From contig CAVQBR010000002.1 of NCBI GenBank assembly GCA_963710865.1, forward strand, positions 372,001 through 436,000: a stretch of 64,000 nucleotides of DNA, given 5' to 3'. A program made the position numbers and the translations under genes. The notes beneath the pieces were generated by a model. The model was not told the DNA's origin. It ran no database searches and worked only from the letters and a program-made list of their open reading frames with translations. Shown here piece after piece: positions 34,127 to 42,365 of this stretch. Within the stretch, counting starts at the first letter, position 1, and each line of letters begins with the position of its first letter. The DNA comes from PRDV01 sp963710865. Lineage in GTDB: Bacteria; Babelota; Babeliae; Babelales; Babelaceae.

Positions 34127-34594
34127 CTACAAATCATTTTTGTCCTCGTTTGCATCTTTTATGACTAGGGCAGAACAATCGCTCTCTGTTTTCAAACTTT
34201 CAGCAAAACTCTTTAACTTTGCAACGAGAGGATTGCTCACTTTCCTTCGAAATCTTTCTGAAGACTTGTGAAGAATGGTGAAACCCGCTCCGACAAAAAA
34301 TAACCCGCCAAGAACATAATAACCAGGGTGATTTTTGATCGAAGACCACACTTTGCTTCGCCAGCAACCTTCAGATTTATCTTGTGAACTTTTAGCTTTT
34401 TTTGGTACCTTATAGTTAGGGATTCTCCGACCTTCAGGTCGCACGATGACAGGAAGCGGCGCAAAGCGGACTCGTTTACCTGGCTTGCAATTACCATCAT
34501 CCATCATCTCATCATCTGCTTGAATTGCCAGCAAACTCGAAGCTAAACAAACAATAAAAACTGATAGTATGAATTTATTATTACTCACAATCAT
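34127..34594 (-). CDS. Exported short paralogue sharing the C-terminal membrane module
   Basis: 155 residues; GAAAGGT before the ATG. Signal peptide MIVSNNKFILSVFIVCLASS. A short basic linker (KKAKSSQDKSEG) leads to the module WRSKVWSSIKNHPGYYVLGG, a hydrophobic helix and FTILHKSSERFRRKVSNPLV, about two-thirds identical to that of the gene at 33293. The second hydrophobic segment of the paralogue is missing. No domain known to me. Probably co-transcribed with 33293. Confidence 0.72.
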   Translation of the reverse strand: MIVSNNKFILSVFIVCLASSLLAIQADDEMMDDGNCKPGKRVRFAPLPVIVRPEGRRIPNYKVPKKAKSSQDKSEGCWRSKVWSSIKNHPGYYVLGGLFFVGAGFTILHKSSERFRRKVSNPLVAKLKSFAESLKTESDCSALVIKDANEDKNDL

Positions 34595-34848
34595 GAGTAC
34601 CTTTCGTATTCAATCGAAATCATCTGCGCATTCTAGCTATCCTAAAAAGAATACCCCTGGGATCTATTATTCTAAGATTACAGAAAGTTTTCCATGGGTC
34701 AACCACTAAGAATCGGCATTAAAACAAACTCAATTTTCAACGTAGGTCAACAAACCTATTTAAATGGAAAATCTATTATTTTTTTCTTGTGTTTTTATTT
34801 TTTTAGACTAATCTTGACTTGAATAACTTATCATCGGGAAAAAAGTCT

Positions 34849-35895
34849 ATGTATCTAGTTATTGGAATATTTCAATTGCTTGTCTCGGTCGGCTCATTAC
34901 AAGGGGTCCTGGAATTTTCAAGCCTCTCTCATGGCCCACACGAACTACCTCGTATTTATTGCTATGGGGATTTGCACAGAGCAAAAATTTCAAAAGATCC
35001 GGATCAAATTGCCAGTTTTTACGCCAAGGAAGAAAAACAACGCGAATGTATACTCACTCATTTTCGCAGGTACAAAGGCAAAGAGCCGATTCATTTTTTT
35101 ATCGAAGCAGGTACATTTGTAGAAAAATACCAAGATTTTACTAGGAGCGGCGGCGTTCTGATGGGGGAGCTGTATAGGAAACTTAAAACATTAACCAAGG
35201 GTACGAAGCACAGAGTTTCTAATTGGGATATACGAAATGTCATAGCAGTTGCACTTATATTCTTTCAATCATCTAGCAACTGGAATGCTAGGTACGAAGA
35301 TTCAACTCCAGAAAGAAAAAATCCAACATATGTAAAAATGCGAGATCTTTGGTCAGAAATAGATGCGTACCGATGTAGCATTGGGCATGCTTGTCTCAAT
35401 TACTTTGGCGCTGAAAAATTCGAGTCCTCTTACGCTAAGCAATTGCTCGATACTATTGACAGTTCATATAGGGATTTAAGAAGCTATATCGATGAAAGAC
35501 TTGGATGTTCAGAATTTTCCATTTGCGCTGTAGCCGATTTCGAAGAATCATTCAGGAAACATATTTTTGATTCCTTATTAGAATTGACCTCTCTATTGGC
35601 CGATCTAGCTCTCTTTCTTAAAGTAATGATGGCGCATGAAAGTGGCGAACGAGTAATCGTCGTTGCAGGTGCAGCTCACGTTAAAACCTTACTAGCATTA
35701 TTAAAAGATAAGGGTTATTGCAATGGAAACTACATGCCTGGATATGGTTTTTACACGCCCATTGATGAAACTGGGCCTTCACTATGGTATTGTTTCCTTG
35801 AAGAAGACAAAGTATGCACGTACATGCCAACATGTCCTTTTCCTCGGTATTCGTACCCTCCCCCAGAACCCTCGTCTCAGTGCGTTGTTTCTTAA
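34849..35895 (+). CDS. Exported protein with TraB/PrgY-like GAAH motif, 348 aa
   Basis: The ATG at 34849 is chosen because the protein then opens with a signal peptide (MYLVIGIFQLLVSVGSLQGV); a TTG at 34819 is possible. The ribosome site is weak (GGGA). Key segments: ELPRIYCYGDLHR, PIHFFIEAGTF with an acidic residue, and near residue 275 RVIVVAGAAHVKTLLALL followed by KDKGYC. The last motif is shared with the protein at 24884-26395. Pro-rich Cys-containing end (YMPTCPFPRYSYPPPEP). Possibly a hydrolase-like fold of the TraB/PrgY kind (inference). Convergent with the J-domain gene, 30 bases apart. Confidence 0.75.
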   Translation: MYLVIGIFQLLVSVGSLQGVLEFSSLSHGPHELPRIYCYGDLHRAKISKDPDQIASFYAKEEKQRECILTHFRRYKGKEPIHFFIEAGTFVEKYQDFTRSGGVLMGELYRKLKTLTKGTKHRVSNWDIRNVIAVALIFFQSSSNWNARYEDSTPERKNPTYVKMRDLWSEIDAYRCSIGHACLNYFGAEKFESSYAKQLLDTIDSSYRDLRSYIDERLGCSEFSICAVADFEESFRKHIFDSLLELTSLLADLALFLKVMMAHESGERVIVVAGAAHVKTLLALLKDKGYCNGNYMPGYGFYTPIDETGPSLWYCFLEEDKVCTYMPTCPFPRYSYPPPEPSSQCVVS

Positions 35896-35925
35896 GCACA
35901 TTCAAGAGCATACCAGCGATGCTGG

Positions 35926-36762
35926 TTACTTCTTGGCTGAGCTCTGCCCGATGGGTACAAATTCACTCATAAGTTCTTCAATCTCCTCTTCTGATCCTCC
36001 AAGCTTTTTATAAGCTTCGATAATTCGCTTTACTACCTGGCTTGCCAATTCAGGATCTATGCCTCTTGCACTAGCCTTATCAGGGTGCCAATATCTGGTA
36101 AGATCTCTAAACTTCTTCTTTATCAGTTCCAAATTTGCAGCTGGATCATGCCCAAATTCGCCTTTCTTGATTCCCAAAACAGAAAGGTTATCTAATTCAC
36201 CTCTGATCCCTAATGCCTTTTTGATGGCATTAGTTTCACGCAAGTGTGCTTCTTCAGTTTCAGTCCGCTTGAGTTCCTCAAATTGCTCTACCGCTGTTTT
36301 TATTGCCATTTCTGGATTGATAACAGTGCAACCCACAGGCTGGAATGTTAAACTACCACGGCCTACAAATCTTCCAAACCCACCGATAGCAATTCTGATA
36401 ATGCAGGTATTATTAAAAAGCGTGCTAAAGTCCACCGGAACGTCCTTACCATTTACTGTAATGAATTCATCAGATTGGAGATTTGGTATAATAAAATCAC
36501 CGCCTCTACCAATGTAGCGTTCTATGGGATGCTTCACTCGAATCTCGGGTGCATTGTACATAGCCGTCGGTGTAGTATCTATATCTGGTGTAGTTACACC
36601 CGCAGACCTTTTAAAAAGTTCAACTTTCACAGTTTCATCCATACCATTACGCAAGATGAGCTTATTTTGGAGACCAGCAGTTTGTGGATGGGTCAGATGG
36701 ATGCCGAAACTTTGTGCACACAGTGTAAGAACAAATGCCGTTAGAATGTGGATCTGTTTCAT
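35926..36762 (-). CDS. Secreted J-domain protein with intact HPD
   Basis: 278 residues; GAAGGAA before the ATG. Signal peptide MKQIHILTAFVLTLCAQSFG. Residues 25-150 are beta-rich (DFIIPNLQSDEFITVNG, NNTCIIRIAIGGFGRF). From about 195 a J domain: SVLGIKKGEFGHDPAANLEL, KKKFRDLTRYWHPDK with HPD at about 226-228, and VVKRIIEAYKKLGG. J domains recruit Hsp70 proteins and stimulate their ATPase. With a signal peptide it should leave the cytoplasm, where the bacterial DnaK is, so a host Hsp70 is a possible partner (inference). It has the same layout as the degenerate proteins at 248-2188. Confidence 0.85.
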   Translation of the reverse strand: MKQIHILTAFVLTLCAQSFGIHLTHPQTAGLQNKLILRNGMDETVKVELFKRSAGVTTPDIDTTPTAMYNAPEIRVKHPIERYIGRGGDFIIPNLQSDEFITVNGKDVPVDFSTLFNNTCIIRIAIGGFGRFVGRGSLTFQPVGCTVINPEMAIKTAVEQFEELKRTETEEAHLRETNAIKKALGIRGELDNLSVLGIKKGEFGHDPAANLELIKKKFRDLTRYWHPDKASARGIDPELASQVVKRIIEAYKKLGGSEEEIEELMSEFVPIGQSSAKK

Positions 36763-37048
36763 GTTAATTCCTTCTCTGAAGTTTGCTGCAACAATTTTTT
36801 GATTTAATGATTATAAGCGTCTACATTATTATTTTATACTAATTAGTTTCACGTTGTCAATATTTTGGAAAACCAAGCTCCATGGCAGAGGCTGACTCTC
36901 ATCTCAATTTGTTACAAAATGTCACGACATTACTTTCCAGGGCTTTACTTAAACTTCTCCCATGGCCTCGGCTTCAAATCAAAATGGAACCCTCTTTTCT
37001 TCAAGAACAAGTTTCAGTATACAAATGAAACCATGTTGCTGGACCTCG

Positions 37049-37780
37049 TCAAAATGAATTAGAATACTCCACCCGATACAACATCAGCCCTTGAGGCGGA
37101 GCCACATACAAATGTTGATGAGATGTTTTGGCAGCAAGTGCCACAGAAAGAAGTTCAATAGGCTTGGGTGACGAGGCTACCTCTAAACAAGCACCAGTGA
37201 TACGCCGGATCATATGGCGCAAGAAGCCGGGACCCTTTACTACAATGCGAGACATATGCTTGTACTGCACGAGTTCGATACTCGTAATCGTGCGAATAGT
37301 GGTTTCAGCATCATACCCAGTACAAAATGATCTGAAGTCATGCGTACCGACGAAGATCTGTAATCCAGCTCTGAGCTTTTCTGCATCTACCGGCCCACTA
37401 AAATACCCATACCTTGATCGGTAAGGAAGGGGCCGCTGCTCGAAAAAATGATAATAATAGGTTTTTTCTGTAACATATCGTTGAGGATGAAACTCTTCAA
37501 CTTCTTGGAGAGACCGGATAAGAATTGCGGGAGGAAGTGCATTGTTCCAAGCTCGTATGAGATTGTGAGCTGGAATAGGTGTATCAAGAGAAAAGCTTGC
37601 AACTTGCCCAAGAGCATGTACGCCCGCATCCGTTCTTGATGCACCTACCAGATGAATATCTCGCTTAAAGACTTGCTTAAAACGTTGTTCCAGTACTCCC
37701 GTGATGGTTGCCACATCTGGCTGTTTTTGCCAACCAAAGTAATCGGTACCATCATAGGCAATTACCAGTTTATACTGCAT
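37049..37780 (-). CDS. truA: tRNA pseudouridine synthase A
   Basis: 243 residues. It makes pseudouridine 38-40 in the tRNA anticodon arm. Signatures: YDGTDYFGWQKQP, the catalytic Asp in GASRTDAGVHALGQ, EKTYYYHFFEQRPLPYRSRY, GTHDFRSFC, and FLRHMIRRITGACLEVA. The start overlaps the typA stop by one base (TAATG), so it is coupled to typA. Confidence 0.95.
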   Translation of the reverse strand: MQYKLVIAYDGTDYFGWQKQPDVATITGVLEQRFKQVFKRDIHLVGASRTDAGVHALGQVASFSLDTPIPAHNLIRAWNNALPPAILIRSLQEVEEFHPQRYVTEKTYYYHFFEQRPLPYRSRYGYFSGPVDAEKLRAGLQIFVGTHDFRSFCTGYDAETTIRTITSIELVQYKHMSRIVVKGPGFLRHMIRRITGACLEVASSPKPIELLSVALAAKTSHQHLYVAPPQGLMLYRVEYSNSF

Positions 37781-39582
37781 TATTTTCGTAAGGCTGCTCG
37801 TAATACCTTTTTTCTTAACCGAACAAAGTGAGGAGTCACTTCAATAAGCTCATCAGGCTGAATCCATTCCATGCAGGTTTCAAGATCCATCTTACGAGGC
37901 GGTTCTAAACGAATCGCTTCGTCCGTTCCTGAAGCACGCATATTGGTCAGTTTCTTTTGCTTGCATGGATTGACATCCATATCATCACTTCGACTGTTTT
38001 CTCCAATAATCATACCTTCATAAACCTTTTCAGCGGGTCCTACAAAGAGAATACCTCGAGCTTGTAAAGTATCGAGTGCATAGCCCGTAGTAGTACCATT
38101 TTCCATGGAAATAAGTGCGCCCTTTGTTCGAGTAACAATATCACCCTTATATGGTTGATACCCTAAGAAACTAAAGGTTGCAATACCCATTCCACGAGTA
38201 TCGGTTAAGAATTGGCCACGAAACCCGAGTAACCCTCGTGATGGAACTTCAAACTCGATACGGACACGACCGCCTGTACCATAGTGAACCATCTGTTTCA
38301 TTTCAGCTTTTTTCTTACCTAAATGTTCCATAACAATACCTTGTTGTTCTTCAGGAACATCAACTACGAGGTACTCGATAGGCTCATGCTTAACTCCGTT
38401 AATCGTCTTATAGATAACTTCTGGAGCGGACACTTGCAACTCATAGCCTTCTCGTCGCATAGTTTCAAGAAGAATACCCAAGTGGAGCTGCCCTCTTCCT
38501 GAAACCTTAAATGAATCAGCAGATTCAGTAGGCTCGACCCGAAGGGCCACATTCGTTTTTAATTCTTTTTCTAAACGGTCCTTTATCTGCCGAGAGGTAA
38601 GTAATTTACCATCTTGACCATTAAACGGTGAATCATTGACTGAAACGAATACAGACAACGTTGGTTCGTCAATTTTTACGTAGGAATGAGGCTCTGGATG
38701 GCCAACCTCACAAATAGTCGTACCAATGGTCACCGGCTCTGTAAAGCCCGTAACAGCAACGATGTCACCATACAGCGCCGTTGGAGTCTCTATTCGCTCA
38801 AGCCCCTTAAATTTATATATCTTCGTAATACGCATCGATTTACTTACTTGATCATCCTTACACAGAATAACCTGTTGGCCTACCGAAAGTTCACCACTGA
38901 AGACTCTCCCTATAGCAATAGGCCCTAAGAAATCAGAGTGATCGAGACTGGTCGTCAATAATTGTAAATGTTCACTTTTTGACTCAGGAGCAGGAATCGA
39001 GTTAATAATCGCATCGAATAGGGGCTGCATCGTGTCGGTAATAACCGCAGGATCCGTTGTAATAAATCCAAGCTTTGAAGAACCATACAACAGTGGAAAC
39101 TCGAGCTGACTTTCATGCGTAGCAAGATCTAAAAAGAGATCGTGGATCAAGCTTTCCGTATGGGCAATATCAGCGTCTTTTCTATCAATTTTATTGATGA
39201 GAACGATCGGCTTTAAATTAAGTTGTAATGCCTTCATAAGAACAAACCGAGTACCGGGAAGCACCCCCTCTGCCGCATCGACCAGCAGCAAGAACCCTTC
39301 AACCATCTGCAACGTTCGTTCTACTTCTCCGCCAAAGTCACTATGGCCAGGAGTATCAACAATATTAATTTCATAGTCACCATAGATCAGGCCAGTATTC
39401 TTAGCCAAAATCGTAATTCCTCGTTCTCTTTCAAGGGCATTACTATCCATAACCCGTTCACCTTGAGAAATCTCCATGGTGCCAGAGGATCGTAATAACT
39501 TATCAACCAAGGTTGTTTTTCCATGGTCAACGTGGGCGATAATAGCTATATTTCGTACATGTGTTCGTTGCATTTTTTTCAT
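37780..39582 (-). CDS. typA: Translational GTPase TypA/BipA
   Basis: 600 residues, full length. Ribosome-associated GTPase of the EF-G/LepA group, linked to ribosome assembly and stress. GTPase motifs: AIIAHVDHGKTTLVDKL (G1), ERERGITI (G2), DTPGHSDFGGEVERTL (G3) and VLINKIDRKDADI (G4). Downstream: the beta-barrel domain, EF-G-like domains III and V (GRGQLHLGILLETMRREGYE, VPSRGLLGFRGQF), and the BipA C-terminal domain (ENSRSDDMDVNPCKQKKLTN). GGAG lies 9 bases before the ATG. Operon with truA. Confidence 0.96.
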   Translation of the reverse strand: MKKMQRTHVRNIAIIAHVDHGKTTLVDKLLRSSGTMEISQGERVMDSNALERERGITILAKNTGLIYGDYEINIVDTPGHSDFGGEVERTLQMVEGFLLLVDAAEGVLPGTRFVLMKALQLNLKPIVLINKIDRKDADIAHTESLIHDLFLDLATHESQLEFPLLYGSSKLGFITTDPAVITDTMQPLFDAIINSIPAPESKSEHLQLLTTSLDHSDFLGPIAIGRVFSGELSVGQQVILCKDDQVSKSMRITKIYKFKGLERIETPTALYGDIVAVTGFTEPVTIGTTICEVGHPEPHSYVKIDEPTLSVFVSVNDSPFNGQDGKLLTSRQIKDRLEKELKTNVALRVEPTESADSFKVSGRGQLHLGILLETMRREGYELQVSAPEVIYKTINGVKHEPIEYLVVDVPEEQQGIVMEHLGKKKAEMKQMVHYGTGGRVRIEFEVPSRGLLGFRGQFLTDTRGMGIATFSFLGYQPYKGDIVTRTKGALISMENGTTTGYALDTLQARGILFVGPAEKVYEGMIIGENSRSDDMDVNPCKQKKLTNMRASGTDEAIRLEPPRKMDLETCMEWIQPDELIEVTPHFVRLRKKVLRAALRK

Positions 39583-39745
39583 TTTTTAGTTCTCCGTAAG
39601 CCTTGAAACTGCATCCTTGAAGGCGGCATCATTGACAGTTTTTTAATAGTGGACATGCTACATTATTTCTTATTGTAAACTATTTTAGGAAATTGTCTAC
39701 TCATTTTGTAATTTCAACACAGATGTGTTTCAGGGATCTGGGACG

Positions 39746-39773
39746 AAACTGCCCGCTTGAAGGCGGGCAGTTT
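39746..39773 (-). terminator. Terminator of the rpsF-rpsR operon
   Basis: AAACTGCCCGC (39746-39756) pairs with GCGGGCAGTTT (39763-39773), a perfect 11-bp stem, 23 bases past the rpsR stop. The T-rich end of the stem gives a U-tract. Confidence 0.7.
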
Positions 39774-39795
39774 CTATAAATGTTTGTAGAGCGTA

Positions 39796-40083
39796 CTACC
39801 ACTGCATAGCAGTATAGGGAAGAAGCGCCATGACACGGGCATTCTTAATCTGTCGTGTCAATTCTCGTTGATGGCGAGAACAGGTTCCAGAAATACGAGA
39901 TGGTAATATCTTTCCACGCTCTGTCACAAAGCTTCTGAGCATACCTGCATTCTTGTAATCGAGAGAAAGCGCTGCTTCATCATTAGCACAAAAGCGACAA
40001 TGCTTTGCACCTGCGAAGGAGCCTCTTCGAGTCTTTTTACGTAGCACTCTGCTACTGATTTTTAATTTAATTTTACGAGCCAT
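39796..40083 (-). CDS. rpsR: Ribosomal protein S18
   Basis: 95 residues. Binds 16S rRNA with S6 in the platform. Typical core: KNAGMLRSFVTERGKILPSR, then SGTCSRHQRELTRQIKNARV and MALLPYT. It has Cys in KHCRFCAN and GTCSRHQ, so it is the zinc-type (C+) S18. It follows rpsF by 9 bases; there is no ssb between them and no rplI after. Confidence 0.96.
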   Translation of the reverse strand: MARKIKLKISSRVLRKKTRRGSFAGAKHCRFCANDEAALSLDYKNAGMLRSFVTERGKILPSRISGTCSRHQRELTRQIKNARVMALLPYTAMQW

Positions 40084-40092
40084 TGTTTCTCC

Positions 40093-40539
40093 TTAAACTA
40101 TTTCTTCTGGTGTATGTTCTTCATGAGGTGCTGACGTGCCACCTAAAAGACTTTTTGATTCCTTCACAAAGGCATCAATGTCTTTTGTTGGAATTTCTTC
40201 AAGTGAATCAGGTCGCTTATAGTCCAGAGAACCCAGAGGATCAAGGCGAACAATGGTGTTGCGCATAATTATCTCTCCAAACTTAACTTGGAAAAAGTTC
40301 TTAAGAGCATCAAGCAAAGCATCCTTATGCTTATCATCAACCTCAAAACGAACTAAGTAATAGACGCCGTATTCATTTCTTCTTACCGGATAGGCAAGAC
40401 GATATTTACCCCAGCGTTCATACGTAATTACCGAACCCTGAGCTGTACTCACAGCCTTATCAAATTGCTTTTCTAAGGTCGCTGCTTCGTCACTCGTTAT
40501 TTCAGGAACGGTTAAAAAAAGCGTCTCATAACGTACCAT
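40093..40539 (-). CDS. rpsF: Ribosomal protein S6
   Basis: 148 residues, longer than the usual 100-135 because of an acidic tail (SAPHEEHTPEEIV). Core: VRYETLFLTVPEITSDEA, GKYRLAYPVRRNEYGVYYL and RFEVD. Pairs with S18. GAAAGGACC before the ATG. The leader upstream carries hairpins and a TTCCG that may bind the S6:S18 pair. Confidence 0.95.
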   Translation of the reverse strand: MVRYETLFLTVPEITSDEAATLEKQFDKAVSTAQGSVITYERWGKYRLAYPVRRNEYGVYYLVRFEVDDKHKDALLDALKNFFQVKFGEIIMRNTIVRLDPLGSLDYKRPDSLEEIPTKDIDAFVKESKSLLGGTSAPHEEHTPEEIV

Positions 40540-40565
40540 ATATGGTCCTTTCTACTAAACGGAAG

Positions 40566-40604
40566 TGTGTATTTACACTAGAGGGCAACTCCTTGTTGCC
40601 CTCT
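40566..40604 (-). promoter_or_regulatory. Hairpins in the rpsF leader / terminator of the upstream regulator gene
   Basis: AGAGGGCAAC (40580-40589) pairs with GTTGCCCTCT (40595-40604). Next to it GTGTA (40566-40570) pairs with TACAC (40573-40577). The first stem lies 39 bases after the regulator stop and could terminate it. But a promoter at 40622-40650 would place both stems in the rpsF 5' leader, followed by TTCCG. Known S6:S18-binding leaders have a hairpin with a CCG-containing bulge, so autoregulation is possible (inference). Confidence 0.5.
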
Positions 40605-40621
40605 TTAGTAGTGTTTTTTCT

Positions 40622-40650
40622 AGTATAAAATCAAATCAACCTTTATTCAA
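40622..40650 (-). promoter_or_regulatory. Promoter of rpsF-rpsR
   Basis: Minus strand: TTGAAT (40645-40650), 17 bases, TATACT (40622-40627). It straddles the last codons of the upstream regulator gene. Confidence 0.5.
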
Positions 40651-41314
40651 GTCTTTGATGACGTGAAACCAGGCGACCAATAATTCTAAAATGGTCTTTA
40701 CCGCGTACAAGCGCAATAGGAGATGTCTTATGGTTCACCGATTCCAGAACAATAAATTCTTCTGTGTAGGTAACCTGCATAATCGCTTTTACCGGCGTTT
40801 CATTGCCAAATTCTACTGCAGCTGTATCACCGGAACGAGTCCAGGTATCAGGAGAAACAATGAGAAGATCACCCTTATCAAATGTCGGCGCAAACTGATT
40901 ACTTGAAAGAGAAAGTGCGAACATCGACCCATCATTGGTATTAAGTACAGGCACAAAGACATCTTTAAAGCCCGTTGTTAATTGCATAAGCTGATTGTTA
41001 TATGGTGATGGATTTGAGGGAATATCTCCGACAACAGGAACAATCTGCACCTTTAGCTGTACATCTGATTTCTCAGGCATACTCACGTTATTATCAATAT
41101 CGTCAGTACGTTTACGGCGTTGTGCAAACAGTTCGATCGGACTGATTTCAAAAGCATTTGCTAGTTTTCGCAAAGAGTCTTCATTCCAACGACGCGTTCC
41201 ATTTTTAATGTGCGTCAGATAACTTTCGGACATGCCAGTCTTTTCCGCAAGAATCTTGGTGGTCCATCCCTTTTCTCTAAGCAACTCTTTCACACGGAGT
41301 GCTGTTGAAGACAT
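40643..41314 (-). CDS. XRE-type regulator with LexA/S24-like domain, catalytic Ser not apparent
   Basis: 223 residues. Residues 8-65 are a helix-turn-helix of the Cro/C1 type (TKILAEKTGMSESYLTHIKN). Residues 90-223 match the LexA/CI C-terminal fold: SSNQFAPTFDKGDLLIVSPD stands where the family has GDSMEPTI.DGDL.LVD, so the nucleophilic Ser aligns with Gln140. The general-base Lys seems kept (TPVKAIMQV, Lys176). This suggests a repressor that cannot self-cleave and keeps the domain for dimerisation or ligand sensing. The targets are unknown. It is divergent from the HAS-barrel/ftsY operon. Confidence 0.85.
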   Translation of the reverse strand: MSSTALRVKELLREKGWTTKILAEKTGMSESYLTHIKNGTRRWNEDSLRKLANAFEISPIELFAQRRKRTDDIDNNVSMPEKSDVQLKVQIVPVVGDIPSNPSPYNNQLMQLTTGFKDVFVPVLNTNDGSMFALSLSSNQFAPTFDKGDLLIVSPDTWTRSGDTAAVEFGNETPVKAIMQVTYTEEFIVLESVNHKTSPIALVRGKDHFRIIGRLVSRHQRLE

Positions 41315-41382
41315 AATAGCTCCTTCCCTTAAATAGGTATGTTTGTAGATAATAATTTGGTTTTTTTAACACTGCTTTCTAT

Positions 41383-41410
41383 AGTGTACTCAACCCAATA
41401 TCCTTGTCAA
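41383..41410 (-). promoter_or_regulatory. Promoter of the XRE/S24-like gene
   Basis: Minus strand: TTGACA (41405-41410), 16 bases, TACACT (41383-41388), about 70 bases before the ATG. Confidence 0.55.
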
Positions 41411-41750
41411 ATGGAAACTTTATTTTCTCTGAAAGATCCCATCAAAACGGGTCTCAAGGACACCATCTCTTCAGTGAGTCTTACCAGAGACAACCTCAGC
41501 TTCCTTCATTTCAATTTCGCATCAGATTCTGACAAGACGAATCATTGTCAAATTCCTCCAAGCACAAATCAGGCAAAAACTGTTACGGTGAGCTACTCAT
41601 AAGTGCACACATAACTGTCCGCTTTTTTCAACTATTCTTAATTCTACCAGTAAAAAATAAACTTGACAATAAGAAATGTTAAATCTGCTATATTCAGGAC
41701 CGAAATTTTTCTCTATGCTAGAGATAATCGTTTTTTTTGGAGAACCTTTT
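41411..41750. other. Divergent promoter region
   Basis: No gene seen. An 87-codon + frame (41339-41602) overlaps the promoter of the regulator and has no ribosome site. The ftsY-operon promoter lies at 41663-41694. Confidence 0.4.
41663..41694 (+). promoter_or_regulatory. Possible promoter of the HAS-barrel/ftsY operon
   Basis: TTGACA (41663-41668) and TGCTATATT, an extended -10 with TATATT at 41689-41694. The spacer is 20 bases, or 18 if GCTATA is used, which is at the edge of normal. Confidence 0.4.
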
Positions 41751-42365
41751 ATGGAATATAGTCAGCCGTTTGCCGAAATCATCGAAAGCTCACTCAGCAG
41801 TTGGCGCGCCCAATGTTGGGAGTGGGATAGCATACCCGCTTATGGGTCGATTGTTACGGTAAAGACAAATTCACGGACGCTCTTTGGCCTTGTACATGAT
41901 ACAAGCACTGCGTCGGCGGATACTCATAGAACTGTCTTTACCTATAAAAAAACTCAGGAGGAGCTCAAACGAGACCATCCTCATATATTTGAATTCTTGC
42001 ACACGACTTTCCAGTGTATAACACTTGGGTATAGCGAACAAGAGCATGTTATCTATCAACCAGCACCTGAGCCCCCTAAAATTCATGCATTTGTGATGCC
42101 GGCAACAAAGACCGATCTTCAAAGCCTCTTTGCACATGAGCAGTATTTGCATACCCTCTTTTCCCATGCACAAAATCTGTTTTCGCTTGATGATGTCGTA
42201 CTAGCACTCATGAAACACATCGCAGATCAAGACTTATTGCATGATGAACGCTTTTCTCGAATCATTAAGACATTCTCGCTTCTCACGGGAAATGACTACC
42301 GCCGATTAAAACTTTTTTTACAACGGGCACAAACCATGTTACAGAGTCGAAAAAGATCATGTTAG
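41751..42365 (+). CDS. HAS-barrel domain protein
   Basis: 204 residues from the ATG at 41751, with GGAG 8 bases upstream; a frame extending to 41676 would run across the promoter. The N-terminal 90 residues have the HAS-barrel pattern (HerA/ATP-synthase barrel): GSIVTVKTNSRTLFGLVHDT, then the conserved stretch KKTQEELKRDHPHIFEFLHT and ITLGY, well known from cyanobacterial proteins of this class. The C-terminal half is helical. It overlaps ftsY by 7 bases, so translation is coupled. Cellular role is unknown. Confidence 0.75.
   Translation: MEYSQPFAEIIESSLSSWRAQCWEWDSIPAYGSIVTVKTNSRTLFGLVHDTSTASADTHRTVFTYKKTQEELKRDHPHIFEFLHTTFQCITLGYSEQEHVIYQPAPEPPKIHAFVMPATKTDLQSLFAHEQYLHTLFSHAQNLFSLDDVVLALMKHIADQDLLHDERFSRIIKTFSLLTGNDYRRLKLFLQRAQTMLQSRKRSC

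Noticed and set aside
36865..37062. 65-codon + frame between the J-domain gene and truA
   Set aside because: No ribosome site, overlaps the truA end, no recognisable residues.
41339..41602. 87-codon + frame opposite the regulator promoter
   Set aside because: It covers a good TTGACA/TACACT promoter on the other strand and has no ribosome site.
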